Source: OMOG01 sp041485845 (GTDB lineage: Bacteria > Acidobacteriota > Terriglobia > Bryobacterales > Bryobacteraceae). From it: a stretch of 10,954 bases of DNA. The notes below the pieces were generated by a model. The model was not told the DNA's origin, did no database searches, and saw only the letters and a program-made list of their open reading frames with translations. The stretch covers positions 1-10,954 of the forward strand of contig JBGPKH010000274.1 in the NCBI GenBank assembly GCA_041485845.1. Direction: 5' to 3'. Each line of letters starts with the position of its first letter. The stretch's first letter is position 1. A program made the translations under genes and the position numbers. Below, piece after piece: positions 1 through 7,046 of this stretch.

Positions 1-113
1 CCTACGGTGTTGCGGCCCTCGTCAGCCGACGGGCTGCTGTTGCCTTAGTTCTTTCATCTATTCATCAACTTGCATGCGGACCAATGTTTACGGCCCGTCC
101 GCGAAGAAGATGA

Positions 114-392
114 CCCTGGTTTTGCGAAAGTCGGGCTAGGCAAGCTGCTTACCTGCTCGACATCCTTTGCTCCATACAGGCGATCCAGGAATATCTCGCT
201 GAACAAAGCCACCAACAGTTTCTTCAGGACGCCAAAACACAGGATGCGGTCCTGCGACGGCTGCTGGTGGTTGGCGAGGCGGCGGGGCGCCTGACACCCG
301 AGCGGGACTTTCGCAAGTTTGAGAGCGTGGGGCACCGGCGGAGAGGCCCCGCAGGCCCGTTAAACAAGGCTTACCAGACAGGTGCGTGCTGA
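114..392 (+). pseudogene. HepT-like (DUF86) toxin relic, C-terminus lost
   Basis: The frame that opens after the stop at 111-113 reads like the first two thirds of a HepT-like ribonuclease/nucleotide-binding toxin. It has an AYLLDIL-SIQAIQEYL helix (about 147-194), then QQFLQDAKTQDAVLRRLLVV (about 204-263), then GEAAGRLTPE (264-302), which matches the family's conserved 'D.ktqdAv.R.L.viGEAa' core. After that the family should show an IPW..I.GMRN segment and the catalytic RX4-6HXY motif. Here the frame drifts into unrelated sequence (RKFESVGHRRRGPAG) and stops at 390-392. The start is also damaged: no ATG is in frame, and the nearest one (110-112) is in another frame and meets a stop at 137. 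HepT proteins normally pair with an MNT nucleotidyltransferase antitoxin; I could not recognise one in bases 1-110. Seen: the core motif and the missing catalytic motif. Inferred: a dead toxin gene. Confidence 0.7.
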
Positions 393-449
393 TCGGTTGC
401 TAGATGAAGGAATAGATGCGGCGAGAGGGTAAGCCCCACCGTCACGCGG

Positions 450-870
450 GTGCCCCGGTCGTGGAGTTCGGGTGACGCACGCAGCCCTGCCTCGCCAACT
501 GCCCATAGTAAGCCGGTTTCGCGGAAGAACCAGAAGGGCCGCGTCCAGCACTTCGTATTGGTTCGGGACCGGGACCGGGAGGCGATGGAAAAGGGACTAC
601 AGGGACTATCGGTGCAGACGGTCCCCTTCGCGGATTTCGGGCAGCCGTTGCTCGACCTGCTCGGTGAGCTGGCCCGTCATGCCGATTCCGGCGGCCCGGT
701 GGTTCCCGCGCCGCTGCCACCGCTGGAGGCCAATCCCAGGCCCTATCTCGAATACTTGCGCAACGACACGGCATTCATCGAGATTCGTGGGCTGCGGTTG
801 AACGTGGCGGAGGCTCCGCGGTTTCCGATCGACGATCTTTACATTCCGCTGATCGACGAGATGGGAAGCG
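450..870 (+). pseudogene. SIR2-like/NACHT protein relic (linker between effector and NTPase)
   Basis: This frame is open from 408 to 1199, but only about 537-860 looks like a real protein. Its first part (HFVLVRDRDREAMEKG, then LSVQTVPFADF and LLDLLGELARHA) has the pattern that closes SIR2-like (SIR2_2) effector domains. The second part (PYLEYLRNDTAFIEIRGL ... RFPIDDLYIPLIDEM, about 750-863) matches the segment that precedes the NACHT ATPase in bacterial NLR-like proteins. The NADase core of SIR2 should lie upstream and the P-loop of NACHT downstream; neither is present. From about 865 the frame becomes Arg/Gly/Pro-rich sequence that is the shadow of a different gene in the next frame. The family is known for phage-sensing defence (NAD depletion), so this is probably an internal fragment of a dead defence gene. 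The linker call is firmer than the SIR2 call. Confidence 0.5.
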
Positions 871-1150
871 GGCGCGAGATGGAGGGCGGGCGATCTGGCT
901 GTGCGGAATGGCAGGGTGAGCCTTTTGTCGACCGCCCGCAAGCTCCTCTTCGCCGGCGACGGTTCCGGCAACCTGGTGACGCTGGACCCCGCGAGCGGCA
1001 ACCCGCTCTGGCATACGAATCTCGGCAACTCCGTGACCAACGGCCCGATCACCTGCGAGCTCGACGGCACGCAGTACCTGGTGGTCGCCGCCGGCGACAC
1101 TTTGTTCGCCTTCGCGATGCTCCGGCAACCCGGTCGAGTGACAATGTTCG

Positions 1151-1179
1151 CAGGCCAAGGGCCTGTCCAGGCCTGTCCG
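1151..1179. repeat. Inverted repeat plus 10-bp tandem repeat upstream of the kinase promoter
   Basis: CAGGCC (1151-1156) and GGCCTG (1160-1165) form a perfect 6-bp inverted repeat around AAG. GGCCTGTCCA (1160-1169) is followed directly by GGCCTGTCCG (1170-1179), a tandem 10-bp repeat with one mismatch. There is no T-run after the hairpin, so it is a poor intrinsic terminator. The one-helical-turn spacing and position just upstream of the -10 box at 1200 would suit an operator, but that is inference. Confidence 0.35.
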
Positions 1180-1196
1180 AGGAAACGTTTGGCCTT

Positions 1197-1205
1197 TGAT
1201 ATACT
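1197..1205 (+). promoter_or_regulatory. Extended -10 promoter of the kinase gene
   Basis: TGATATACT fits the extended -10 pattern TGnTATAAT with one mismatch. No convincing -35 hexamer lies 16-18 bases upstream, which is common for extended -10 promoters. Transcription would start about 6-8 bases after 1205, that is at or beside the ATG at 1214, giving a leaderless or nearly leaderless mRNA. No Shine-Dalgarno sequence is visible before 1214, which agrees. Confidence 0.5.
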
Positions 1206-1213
1206 TTTCGACC

Positions 1214-3361
1214 ATGGATCACCCGCTTCCGCGCGACCCGGTCCGTGAGCCGGAATCCTCGGACAACCGGTCACCCGATGACTCGACCGTGTCCATGCCA
1301 CCTCCTTCGATGGGCCCGGGTTCTGTATTGAAAGACCGCTACAGGATCGTGCGTGAACTCAGCCGCGGTGGCTTCGGGAGAGTCTTTCTTGCCCATGATC
1401 GGCAACTTCACGATCGCCCGGTCGTTGTCAAGATCAAGCTGGACCACGCCGTGGAGGACCCCTGGTTTGAACGGAAGTTCAGCGAAGAGCTCCGTGCCTT
1501 GACGCTCATCGATCACCCCGGGGTTGTAGGCGCCCTCGACAGCGGGCGGACCGAGGATGGGAAGCCTTTCCTCGTGATGCAATACATCGATGGGAAGACC
1601 TTGCGCGCCGTGATCGCTCCCGAAGGACTACCTCTGGATCGGGTTGCGAACCTGGTCCGTCAAATCGGGCAGGCCCTGGGCGCCGCTCACGACAGGAAGA
1701 TCTGGCATCGCGACCTGAAGCCGGAGAATATCATGCTCCAGGTGCTTCCGGGCGGCGATGAGCACGTGAGGCTGATCGATTTCGGCATAGCGACTATTGC
1801 GGATCTCGAAAAGAGGGACACGCGCACGCGGGTGGCGGGAAGCCTCGGCTATATGGCGCCCGAACAGGTTTTCGGCCAACCGACTGCCGCCACCGACATT
1901 TACGCCTTCGGCGTGATTGCTTACGAAATTGCGACTGGGCGAAAACCTTTCAGCCCCGAGGGCGCCGCAGAGCTTACCGTACTGCAGCGCGCGGGGGTGC
2001 GGGTGAAGCCCTCTGCGCTTCGTCCGGGGATATCGGGCGCCGCGGAGAAGATGATCCTGCAATCGCTGAGCTACAACCCTAACGAGCGCCCGGCGAATGC
2101 GCGTGTGTTTGGGGAAGACTTGAGCCAGGCGCTGCTGGCCGCTGGAACGTCCGGAACACAGCGGGTCTCTGGCGTCCAGCGGGGCTGGCGCTGGGCCTGG
2201 GCGGCCGCGGGTGTGGTCGCATCGGTTCTGGCACTCGGCAGCGCTTGGATTTACCGCGGGCGGACTGCCCCGGTCAAAATGGATACTGCAAAGCCAGCAG
2301 CCGCCGCGCCGGTCACTAGCCCGGATGCTGTCCCGAAATCCGATTCCAGCGCGAGGGAGACGGACGTGGAGCTCGCGTTCTGGAACTCGATCGGCAATTC
2401 ATCGGACCCGCGGCAGTACCGCGAGTACCTGGCAAAGTATCCGCAGGGAAAGTTCGCATCGCTGGCGAAGCTCAAGCTCGAATCGCCACTGGCCAAGCCG
2501 GCAGCCGTTCCACAGGCGCCGGAACCAGGGCCTCGGGCGGGAGATAAGAAGATGAATCCCATCGATGGGCTCCAGTACGTGTGGATTCCGCCCGGGAGTT
2601 TCCGGATGGGATGTTCACCGGGCGACGGGGAATGCGGGCCCGCGACGATACCGGCGCACACAGTGCGCCTCAGCCGGGGTTTCTGGTTGGGCGTAACCGA
2701 GGTAACGGTGGAAGCTTGGTCCCGCTTTGCGAAACAGACCTCGCGCGCGATGCCGATCGAACCTATGGAGGGGAGCCTGCCACTCAACCCAGGGTGGGCC
2801 GAGCGGCAGTTGCCGATGGTCAATATTACATGGGACGACTCGAAGGCATTCTGCTTTTGGGCGGCCGGCCGGTTACCAACCGATGCGGAATGGGAGTACG
2901 CCGCACGCGCCGATTCAACGGAAGCACGTTACGGTCCGCTGGACCAGATCGCATGGTATGCGGATAACAGCGGACGAGAACGCATCGATTTTGCGGCGAT
3001 CCTCGACACCAAGGCGTTTCAACAGCGCATCGAACAGAATGGGAACCGGTTGCACCCTGTCGCGACGAAACGGCCCAATACGTTCGGGCTGTATGACATG
3101 CTGGGGAACGTAAACGAGTGGGTAAACGACTGGTGGAGCGAGACCTACTATGGTCAATCTCCGGAACTAGATCCGCCGGGCCCTGACTCCGGCGTGTCAC
3201 GAAAGCTTCGCGGCGGGAACTTTTTCCGCGAAGCGAAATGGGCTCGTGCCTCGGCAAGCATGGGAGCTGGTCCCAAGCTAATAACTGCCGGGCTCGGATG
3301 CCGTTGCGCGCTGACCGTGGTTCCAGCCCCCGCCGCGGCTGTTCCACGGTCCGCCCGGTAA
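1214..3361 (+). CDS. Membrane-anchored serine/threonine kinase with FGE-sulfatase domain
   Basis: A 715-residue protein. After a ~40-residue Pro/Ser-rich leader comes a Hanks-type kinase: glycine loop SRGGFGRV (50-57; the first loop glycine is Ser), probable ATP lysine K73 in VVVKIK, catalytic HRDLKPEN (165-172), DFG (189-191), GYMAPE (212-217) and TDIYAFG (228-233). One membrane helix lies at about 326-347. The outside part starts with a Pro/Ala linker, then AFWNSIGNSSDPRQYREYL (388-406), a short motif common beside such domains, and an FGE-sulfatase/SUMF1-like domain from about 450: VWIPPGSFRMG (456-466), LPTDAEWEYAAR (554-565), GNVNEWVNDWW (631-641), RGGNFF (666-671). The kinase should phosphorylate cytoplasmic Ser/Thr, with the outer domain as possible sensor or ligand binder; the substrate is unknown. 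An in-frame TTG at 1196 lies upstream of the predicted transcription start, so I choose the ATG at 1214. Confidence 0.93.
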   Translation: MDHPLPRDPVREPESSDNRSPDDSTVSMPPPSMGPGSVLKDRYRIVRELSRGGFGRVFLAHDRQLHDRPVVVKIKLDHAVEDPWFERKFSEELRALTLIDHPGVVGALDSGRTEDGKPFLVMQYIDGKTLRAVIAPEGLPLDRVANLVRQIGQALGAAHDRKIWHRDLKPENIMLQVLPGGDEHVRLIDFGIATIADLEKRDTRTRVAGSLGYMAPEQVFGQPTAATDIYAFGVIAYEIATGRKPFSPEGAAELTVLQRAGVRVKPSALRPGISGAAEKMILQSLSYNPNERPANARVFGEDLSQALLAAGTSGTQRVSGVQRGWRWAWAAAGVVASVLALGSAWIYRGRTAPVKMDTAKPAAAAPVTSPDAVPKSDSSARETDVELAFWNSIGNSSDPRQYREYLAKYPQGKFASLAKLKLESPLAKPAAVPQAPEPGPRAGDKKMNPIDGLQYVWIPPGSFRMGCSPGDGECGPATIPAHTVRLSRGFWLGVTEVTVEAWSRFAKQTSRAMPIEPMEGSLPLNPGWAERQLPMVNITWDDSKAFCFWAAGRLPTDAEWEYAARADSTEARYGPLDQIAWYADNSGRERIDFAAILDTKAFQQRIEQNGNRLHPVATKRPNTFGLYDMLGNVNEWVNDWWSETYYGQSPELDPPGPDSGVSRKLRGGNFFREAKWARASASMGAGPKLITAGLGCRCALTVVPAPAAAVPRSAR

Positions 3362-3430
3362 TCGTCGTCGTGGGGCAGTTAATTAACCGGCGCGGCGGCT
3401 CGCTCATTCTGCCCACACAGCGAAACGTAT

Positions 3431-3436
3431 TACACT
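3431..3436 (+). promoter_or_regulatory. Possible -10 box of the BNR/VPS10 gene
   Basis: TACACT lies 25 bases before the ATG at 3462, within GTATTACACT. No good -35 hexamer is seen near 3408. A start about seven bases downstream would leave a leader of roughly 20 bases carrying the ribosome binding site. It sits in the 100-base gap after the kinase gene, so the two genes may be transcribed separately. Confidence 0.3.
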
Positions 3437-3446
3437 CGTGGAGTTC

Positions 3447-3452
3447 GGGAGG
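3447..3452 (+). promoter_or_regulatory. Ribosome binding site deciding the start at 3462
   Basis: GGGAGG lies 9 bases before the ATG at 3462. It supports that start, whose product begins with a clean signal peptide, over the in-frame GTG at 3438, which would sit upstream of the ribosome binding site and touch the putative -10 box. Confidence 0.6.
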
Positions 3453-3461
3453 TTGCCGCTC

Positions 3462-6400
3462 ATGTGGATTCGACGTTTGACGTTCCTCGGTCTCTTGCTG
3501 CCTGCGCTGGCGCCGGCCCAATCGCTCGACCCCCGGCTCTATTCCGAGATGCGTTGGCGCTCCATCGGACCGCCCCGCGCCGGACGCGCGCGGGCGCTCG
3601 CCGGCGTGCCTAGCCAGCCCAACGTGTTCTATATCGGCTTCGACAACGGCGGCGTCTGGCGCAGTACCGACTTCGGCTCCACCTGGGCGCCGCTCTTCGA
3701 CAGCCAGCCCACCGGCTCGATCGGCGCCATCGCCGTGGCGCCCTCCGATCCCAACATTATTTACGCCGGCAGCGGCGCCGGCATCATCCGGCCCGATCTC
3801 GCGACGGGCGACGGCATGTATAAATCCACCGACGCGGGCAAGACCTGGACACACCTCGGCCTCCGCGATTCGCAGATGATCGCCAACATCGACGTGGATC
3901 CCAGGAACCCCAACCGGCTCTTCGTCGCGGCCCTCGGACATCCCTACGGTCCCAATCCCGAGCGCGGTATCTTCCGCTCGCTCAATGGCGGCGCCTCCTT
4001 CGAAAAAGTGCTGTTCAAGGACAACTACACCAGCGGCAACGACGTACTCATCGATCCCGGCAATCCCAACACCGTCTACGCCGCGCTCTGGCAGCAGCAA
4101 CAGGGATTCTACGAGAACGGCTCCTTCGGCGGCGCCGATGGCGGCATCTTCAAATCCACCGACGGCGGCTCCAACTGGAAGCAACTGACCGCGGGCCTGC
4201 CGCCCATCATCGAAGCCAACCTCGCGATCGCCCCCGGCAACCCCAGGATCGTTTACGCCATGGTCGCGGCGGGTGGTGGCGGAGGCGCGGCGCCGGCCCC
4301 GGCAGCCGGGGGACGCGGCGGACGCGGCGGGCGTGGCGGTGGAGGCGGCGCCATCGGCTTCTACAAAACCACCGATGGCGGCGACCATTGGTTCCTGGCC
4401 ACTGACGGTCCGCGCGTGGTGGAGACCGGCTCCGAGCGCCATCCGCCCGATACACGGCCGCTGGCGCGCATCGGCGGCGGCGACCTGCCCACCATCACCG
4501 TGGACCCCAAGAACGAAAACGTCGTCTATAGCAGTTCGACCGTCTTCTGGCGCACCGAGGATGGCGGCCTCACCTGGTCGGCGGTTCGCGGCGCGCCCGG
4601 CGGCGACGATTACCAGAAGAGCTGGATCAATCCCAATAACCCGAATATCATTCTGGCGGTCAGCGACCAGGGCGGCGTGGTCTCCGCCAATCGCGGCGAG
4701 TCGTGGAGTAACTGGTACACCCAGCCGACCGCCGCCCTCTACCACGTCACCGCCGACAACGCTTTCCCCTATCGCCTCTGCAGCGGCCAGCAGGACTCCG
4801 GCTCGGCTTGCGTGGATAGCCGCGGCATGGACGGCCAAATCACTTTCCACGATTGGCATCCCGTAGGCATCGAAGAGTACGGCGAAGCCGCTCCCGATCC
4901 GAAAAATCCCGACCTGGTCTACGGCGGGAAAGTCAGCGTCTACAACCGCCTCACCGCGCAAAAGGCCGCCGTCGGTCCGGGAGGCGGAGGCCGGGGCGCG
5001 GCCGCAGCGGGGCGTGGCGCCGCGGCGGGCCCGGCGGGCACCCCGAACGAGCCGCCCGCGCGCACCGTTCGTACCCAGCCGCTGATCTGGTCGCCCAAGG
5101 ATCCGAGCGTTCTCTTCTACGCCACCGCCGGCGTGTGGAAGACCAGCAACGGAGGCCATAGCTGGACGCCCATCAGCGGCGACCTGACTCGCCAAACCTG
5201 GGACGTGCCCGCGAACGCCGGCAAGTACGCCGCCACGGTGACCCCCTCGCCGCTGGGCTCCATCACCGCGCTCGCGCCCTCGCCCCTCGACGTCAACGTG
5301 CTTTGGGCGGGCACCGGCGACGGACTCCTCCAGGTCACCACCGATGGTGGATTGAAGTGGACCAACGTCACCCCTCCCCAGATCAAGCCCTGGACGCGCA
5401 TCTTCAACATGGAAGCGGGCCACTACGACACCAAAACGGCGTATGCCGCCGCCAACACCCTGCGTCTCGATGACCTGAACCCGCACTTCTGGCGCACCCA
5501 CGACGGCGGCAAGACCTGGACCGGGATCGACAACGGCATCGCCGGTGGCGCCGTGGCCAACTCCATCCGCGAGGATCCGCGCAAGAAGGGTCTGCTCTAC
5601 GCCGCCACCGATACCCAGGTTTGGGTTTCCTTCGACGACGGCGACAACTGGCATTCGCTCCGGCTCAATATGCCCGCCATCTCGGTGCGCGACATCCAAG
5701 TCAAGGACGATGCCTCCTGTCTCTGCTCCGACCTGGTTGCCGGCACTCACGGCCGCGGCTTCTGGATTCTCGACGATGTGACCCCGCTGCGGCAGGCGGC
5801 CGAGGCCGCTGCCGCATCCAGTGCGTATCTATTCAAGCCCGCCACCGGCATCCGCATTCGGTTCGGCGCCAACGATCCGACGCCGTGGCCGCCGGAACTG
5901 CCCGCCGGAGAAAACCCGCCGCCCGGCGCCATCATTGACTATTACCTGCCCGCTGCCGTTGGCGAGGTGAAGCTGGAGTTCCTCGACACCCCGGGCAAGA
6001 CCGTGCGCACCTACTCCAGCCGGGATCCGGTGCGCAGCCCCGACCCCGCCACCGATCCGGTGGCCTACAACAAGCTGTGCCAGCAAACCCCCACCGCGCC
6101 CGATTGTGGTCTCCCGCTCTATTGGCCCGCGCCCCCGCAGGTGTTGAAAGCCACCGCCGGCATGCACCGCTTCACCTGGGACATGCACTACGATCCCCTT
6201 CCCGGCGCCGGAGCGGGTGGCGGACGCGGCGGCGGAGCTACTGGCGCGGTCCCGCATCGCACCTACCCCGCCGTCAACTCGCCCTGGGTGGCCCCCGGCG
6301 TGTACTCCGTGCGTTTGACGGTGAACGGCCAGAGCCGAACGCAACCCATCACCATCAAGATGGATCCACGGGTGAAGATCACGGCAGAAGTGCAACAGAT

Positions 6401-6848
6401 CTTCACTCTGACTGCACAGGCGGAGAACAGCGCTCGGAGCGTGGCCGGCGCCTATAAAGACGCTCGCGACCTCGTTGCCAAGCTCAAGGCCCGCCCGCAA
6501 TCCGCCGCCAACGATGCTCTCATCAAGCAAGTTGAGGAGATCGCACCCGCCGAGGCAACTGGGGGCGGCGACGGAGGCGCGGGCCGTGGCGGTCGTGGGG
6601 GCGGCGGTGGCTTTGGTGCGGCCGCGGCGGAACCCCCCGCTCCGCCGACCCTGGCCAACATTGTCGCTCAAATGGTTGCCGCCGTGATGCCCATGCAGAC
6701 CTCCGAGATGCCGCCCACAGCGGCGCAGCTCCAAGCCTGCAGCCGGCAGCAAGCCGCCTACACCGCCTTGACGGCCAGGTGGGCTGCCCTGAAGGCTAAG
6801 ATTAACGGTCGGGCTGTGCCGGTGGGGCGTGGAGGGGGTAAACAATAG
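3462..6848 (+). CDS. Secreted BNR/Asp-box (VPS10/sortilin-like) repeat protein
   Basis: A 1128-residue protein with a signal peptide (MWIRRLTFLGLLLPALAPA, likely cleavage before Gln20). At least ten Asp-box hairpins of the S/T-x-DGG-x-T/S-W type lie between residues ~68 and ~730, for example STDFGSTW, STDAGKTW, STDGGSNW, TTDGGDHW, TEDGGLTW, TSNGGHSW, THDGGKTW and SFDDGDNW. These mark beta-propellers like those of sialidases and VPS10/sortilin proteins. The block closes with THGRGFWILDD, typical of this family. The C-terminal third has a beta-sandwich-like stretch (VAPGVYSVRLTVNGQS) and a helical segment. Four Gly/Arg/Ala-rich inserts sit at about 4267-4350, 4975-5045, 6205-6245 and 6561-6632. 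The substrate is unknown: these proteins are often labelled glycosyl hydrolases, but I see no catalytic proof. Wobble positions are almost all G or C, more so than in the kinase gene. Confidence 0.93.
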   Translation: MWIRRLTFLGLLLPALAPAQSLDPRLYSEMRWRSIGPPRAGRARALAGVPSQPNVFYIGFDNGGVWRSTDFGSTWAPLFDSQPTGSIGAIAVAPSDPNIIYAGSGAGIIRPDLATGDGMYKSTDAGKTWTHLGLRDSQMIANIDVDPRNPNRLFVAALGHPYGPNPERGIFRSLNGGASFEKVLFKDNYTSGNDVLIDPGNPNTVYAALWQQQQGFYENGSFGGADGGIFKSTDGGSNWKQLTAGLPPIIEANLAIAPGNPRIVYAMVAAGGGGGAAPAPAAGGRGGRGGRGGGGGAIGFYKTTDGGDHWFLATDGPRVVETGSERHPPDTRPLARIGGGDLPTITVDPKNENVVYSSSTVFWRTEDGGLTWSAVRGAPGGDDYQKSWINPNNPNIILAVSDQGGVVSANRGESWSNWYTQPTAALYHVTADNAFPYRLCSGQQDSGSACVDSRGMDGQITFHDWHPVGIEEYGEAAPDPKNPDLVYGGKVSVYNRLTAQKAAVGPGGGGRGAAAAGRGAAAGPAGTPNEPPARTVRTQPLIWSPKDPSVLFYATAGVWKTSNGGHSWTPISGDLTRQTWDVPANAGKYAATVTPSPLGSITALAPSPLDVNVLWAGTGDGLLQVTTDGGLKWTNVTPPQIKPWTRIFNMEAGHYDTKTAYAAANTLRLDDLNPHFWRTHDGGKTWTGIDNGIAGGAVANSIREDPRKKGLLYAATDTQVWVSFDDGDNWHSLRLNMPAISVRDIQVKDDASCLCSDLVAGTHGRGFWILDDVTPLRQAAEAAAASSAYLFKPATGIRIRFGANDPTPWPPELPAGENPPPGAIIDYYLPAAVGEVKLEFLDTPGKTVRTYSSRDPVRSPDPATDPVAYNKLCQQTPTAPDCGLPLYWPAPPQVLKATAGMHRFTWDMHYDPLPGAGAGGGRGGGATGAVPHRTYPAVNSPWVAPGVYSVRLTVNGQSRTQPITIKMDPRVKITAEVQQIFTLTAQAENSARSVAGAYKDARDLVAKLKARPQSAANDALIKQVEEIAPAEATGGGDGGAGRGGRGGGGGFGAAAAEPPAPPTLANIVAQMVAAVMPMQTSEMPPTAAQLQACSRQQAAYTALTARWAALKAKINGRAVPVGRGGGKQ
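4267..4350 (+). repeat. Gly/Arg/Ala-rich low-complexity insert 1 in the BNR protein
   Basis: Codons for roughly residues 269-297 give a run of glycine with GGRGGRGGRGG-type repeats and an Ala/Pro stretch. It interrupts the propeller between two Asp boxes (STDGGSNW and TTDGGDHW), so it is probably a surface loop. The underlying DNA is a run of imperfect GGCGGACGC/GGCGGGCGT units, prone to slippage. Confidence 0.7.
4975..5045 (+). repeat. Gly/Arg/Ala-rich low-complexity insert 2 in the BNR protein
   Basis: Codons for about residues 505-528 encode GPGGGGRGAAAAGRGAAAG followed by PAG. It again falls in a loop between recognisable propeller strands. Confidence 0.65.
6561..6632 (+). repeat. Gly/Arg-rich low-complexity insert near the C-terminus of the BNR protein
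   Basis: Codons for about residues 1034-1057 encode GGGDGGAGRGGRGGGGGFG and then a short Ala run. A shorter similar insert (GAGAGGGRGGG) lies at about 6205-6245. Together with inserts 1 and 2 they form a recurring RGG-like motif in one secreted protein. Confidence 0.65.
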
Positions 6849-7024
6849 CGTTGGTCGAGCTAATTTCTGTCGCGAAACTCCGTTTTTCCATCGAACCAAC
6901 CGCTCCCTGCGGTCGCGGCTCAGCAACAAGTCCCGTGGGATCGGTACCGCGTCAACTGAACCGCGCGGCGCCAGTAAGGAGTCTTTGCCATTTGAGGTGA
7001 GAGTATTGGCTAAAGCGCCAAGAT

Positions 7025-7045
7025 CCTGCCAGAATGGTGGGCAGG
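7025..7045 (+). promoter_or_regulatory. Small hairpin over the start region of the OLD-type relic
   Basis: CCTGCC (7025-7030) and GGCAGG (7040-7045) form a perfect 6-bp inverted repeat with a 9-base loop. The right arm ends one base before the ATG at 7047 and includes the only purine-rich stretch that could act as a ribosome binding site. It could have damped translation, or be chance. The rest of 6849-7024 shows no recognisable gene or clear terminator. Confidence 0.25.
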
Positions 7046-7046
7046 A

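Larger units (their letters stand above)
901..1248 (+). pseudogene. PQQ-dependent dehydrogenase, C-terminal fragment
   Basis: The frame opens after a stop at 850-852. From about 898 it reads as the last propeller blade of a pyrroloquinoline-quinone alcohol/glucose dehydrogenase: LLSTARKLLFAGDGSGNL, LDPASGNPLWHTNLG, VTNGPITCELDGTQYLVVAA and GDTLFAFAML (to about 1122). Intact family members run to 500-700 residues with an N-terminal signal peptide, and would oxidise periplasmic alcohols or sugars. Only about 75 recognisable residues remain. Upstream the sequence abuts the SIR2/NACHT relic in another frame. Downstream the natural stop seems lost, and the frame runs on into unrelated sequence until 1248, overlapping the kinase start. 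The GTG at 901 is only the first available start codon; no ribosome binding site precedes it. I infer a non-functional remnant joined to the previous relic by deletion or rearrangement near 865-900. Confidence 0.7.

Noticed and set aside
1..110. MNT nucleotidyltransferase antitoxin upstream of the HepT relic
   Set aside because: Expected from family habit, but none of the three plus frames shows a GSxxxG...DxD pattern or another recognisable end of such a gene.
54..335. 93-codon minus-strand frame opposite the HepT relic
   Set aside because: The sense frame carries the DUF86 core; the antisense product is its mirror and has no motif.
364..435. Short plus frame ending in ADRLLDEGIDAARG, like an antitoxin tail
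   Set aside because: About 23 codons without a start or partner; too short to call.
606..1301. 231-codon minus-strand frame
   Set aside because: It is the shadow of the SIR2/NACHT and PQQ relics, whose motifs lie on the plus strand.
3362..3461. Terminator after the kinase gene
   Set aside because: GC-rich stretches and TTAATTAA are present, but no stem followed by a T-run.
2826..5750. 974-codon open frame on the minus strand
   Set aside because: It is antisense to the BNR gene and the end of the kinase gene, is Gly/Ala/Val/Arg-rich, and shows no domain, signal peptide or ribosome binding site. It follows from the G/C-ending codon bias of the sense gene.
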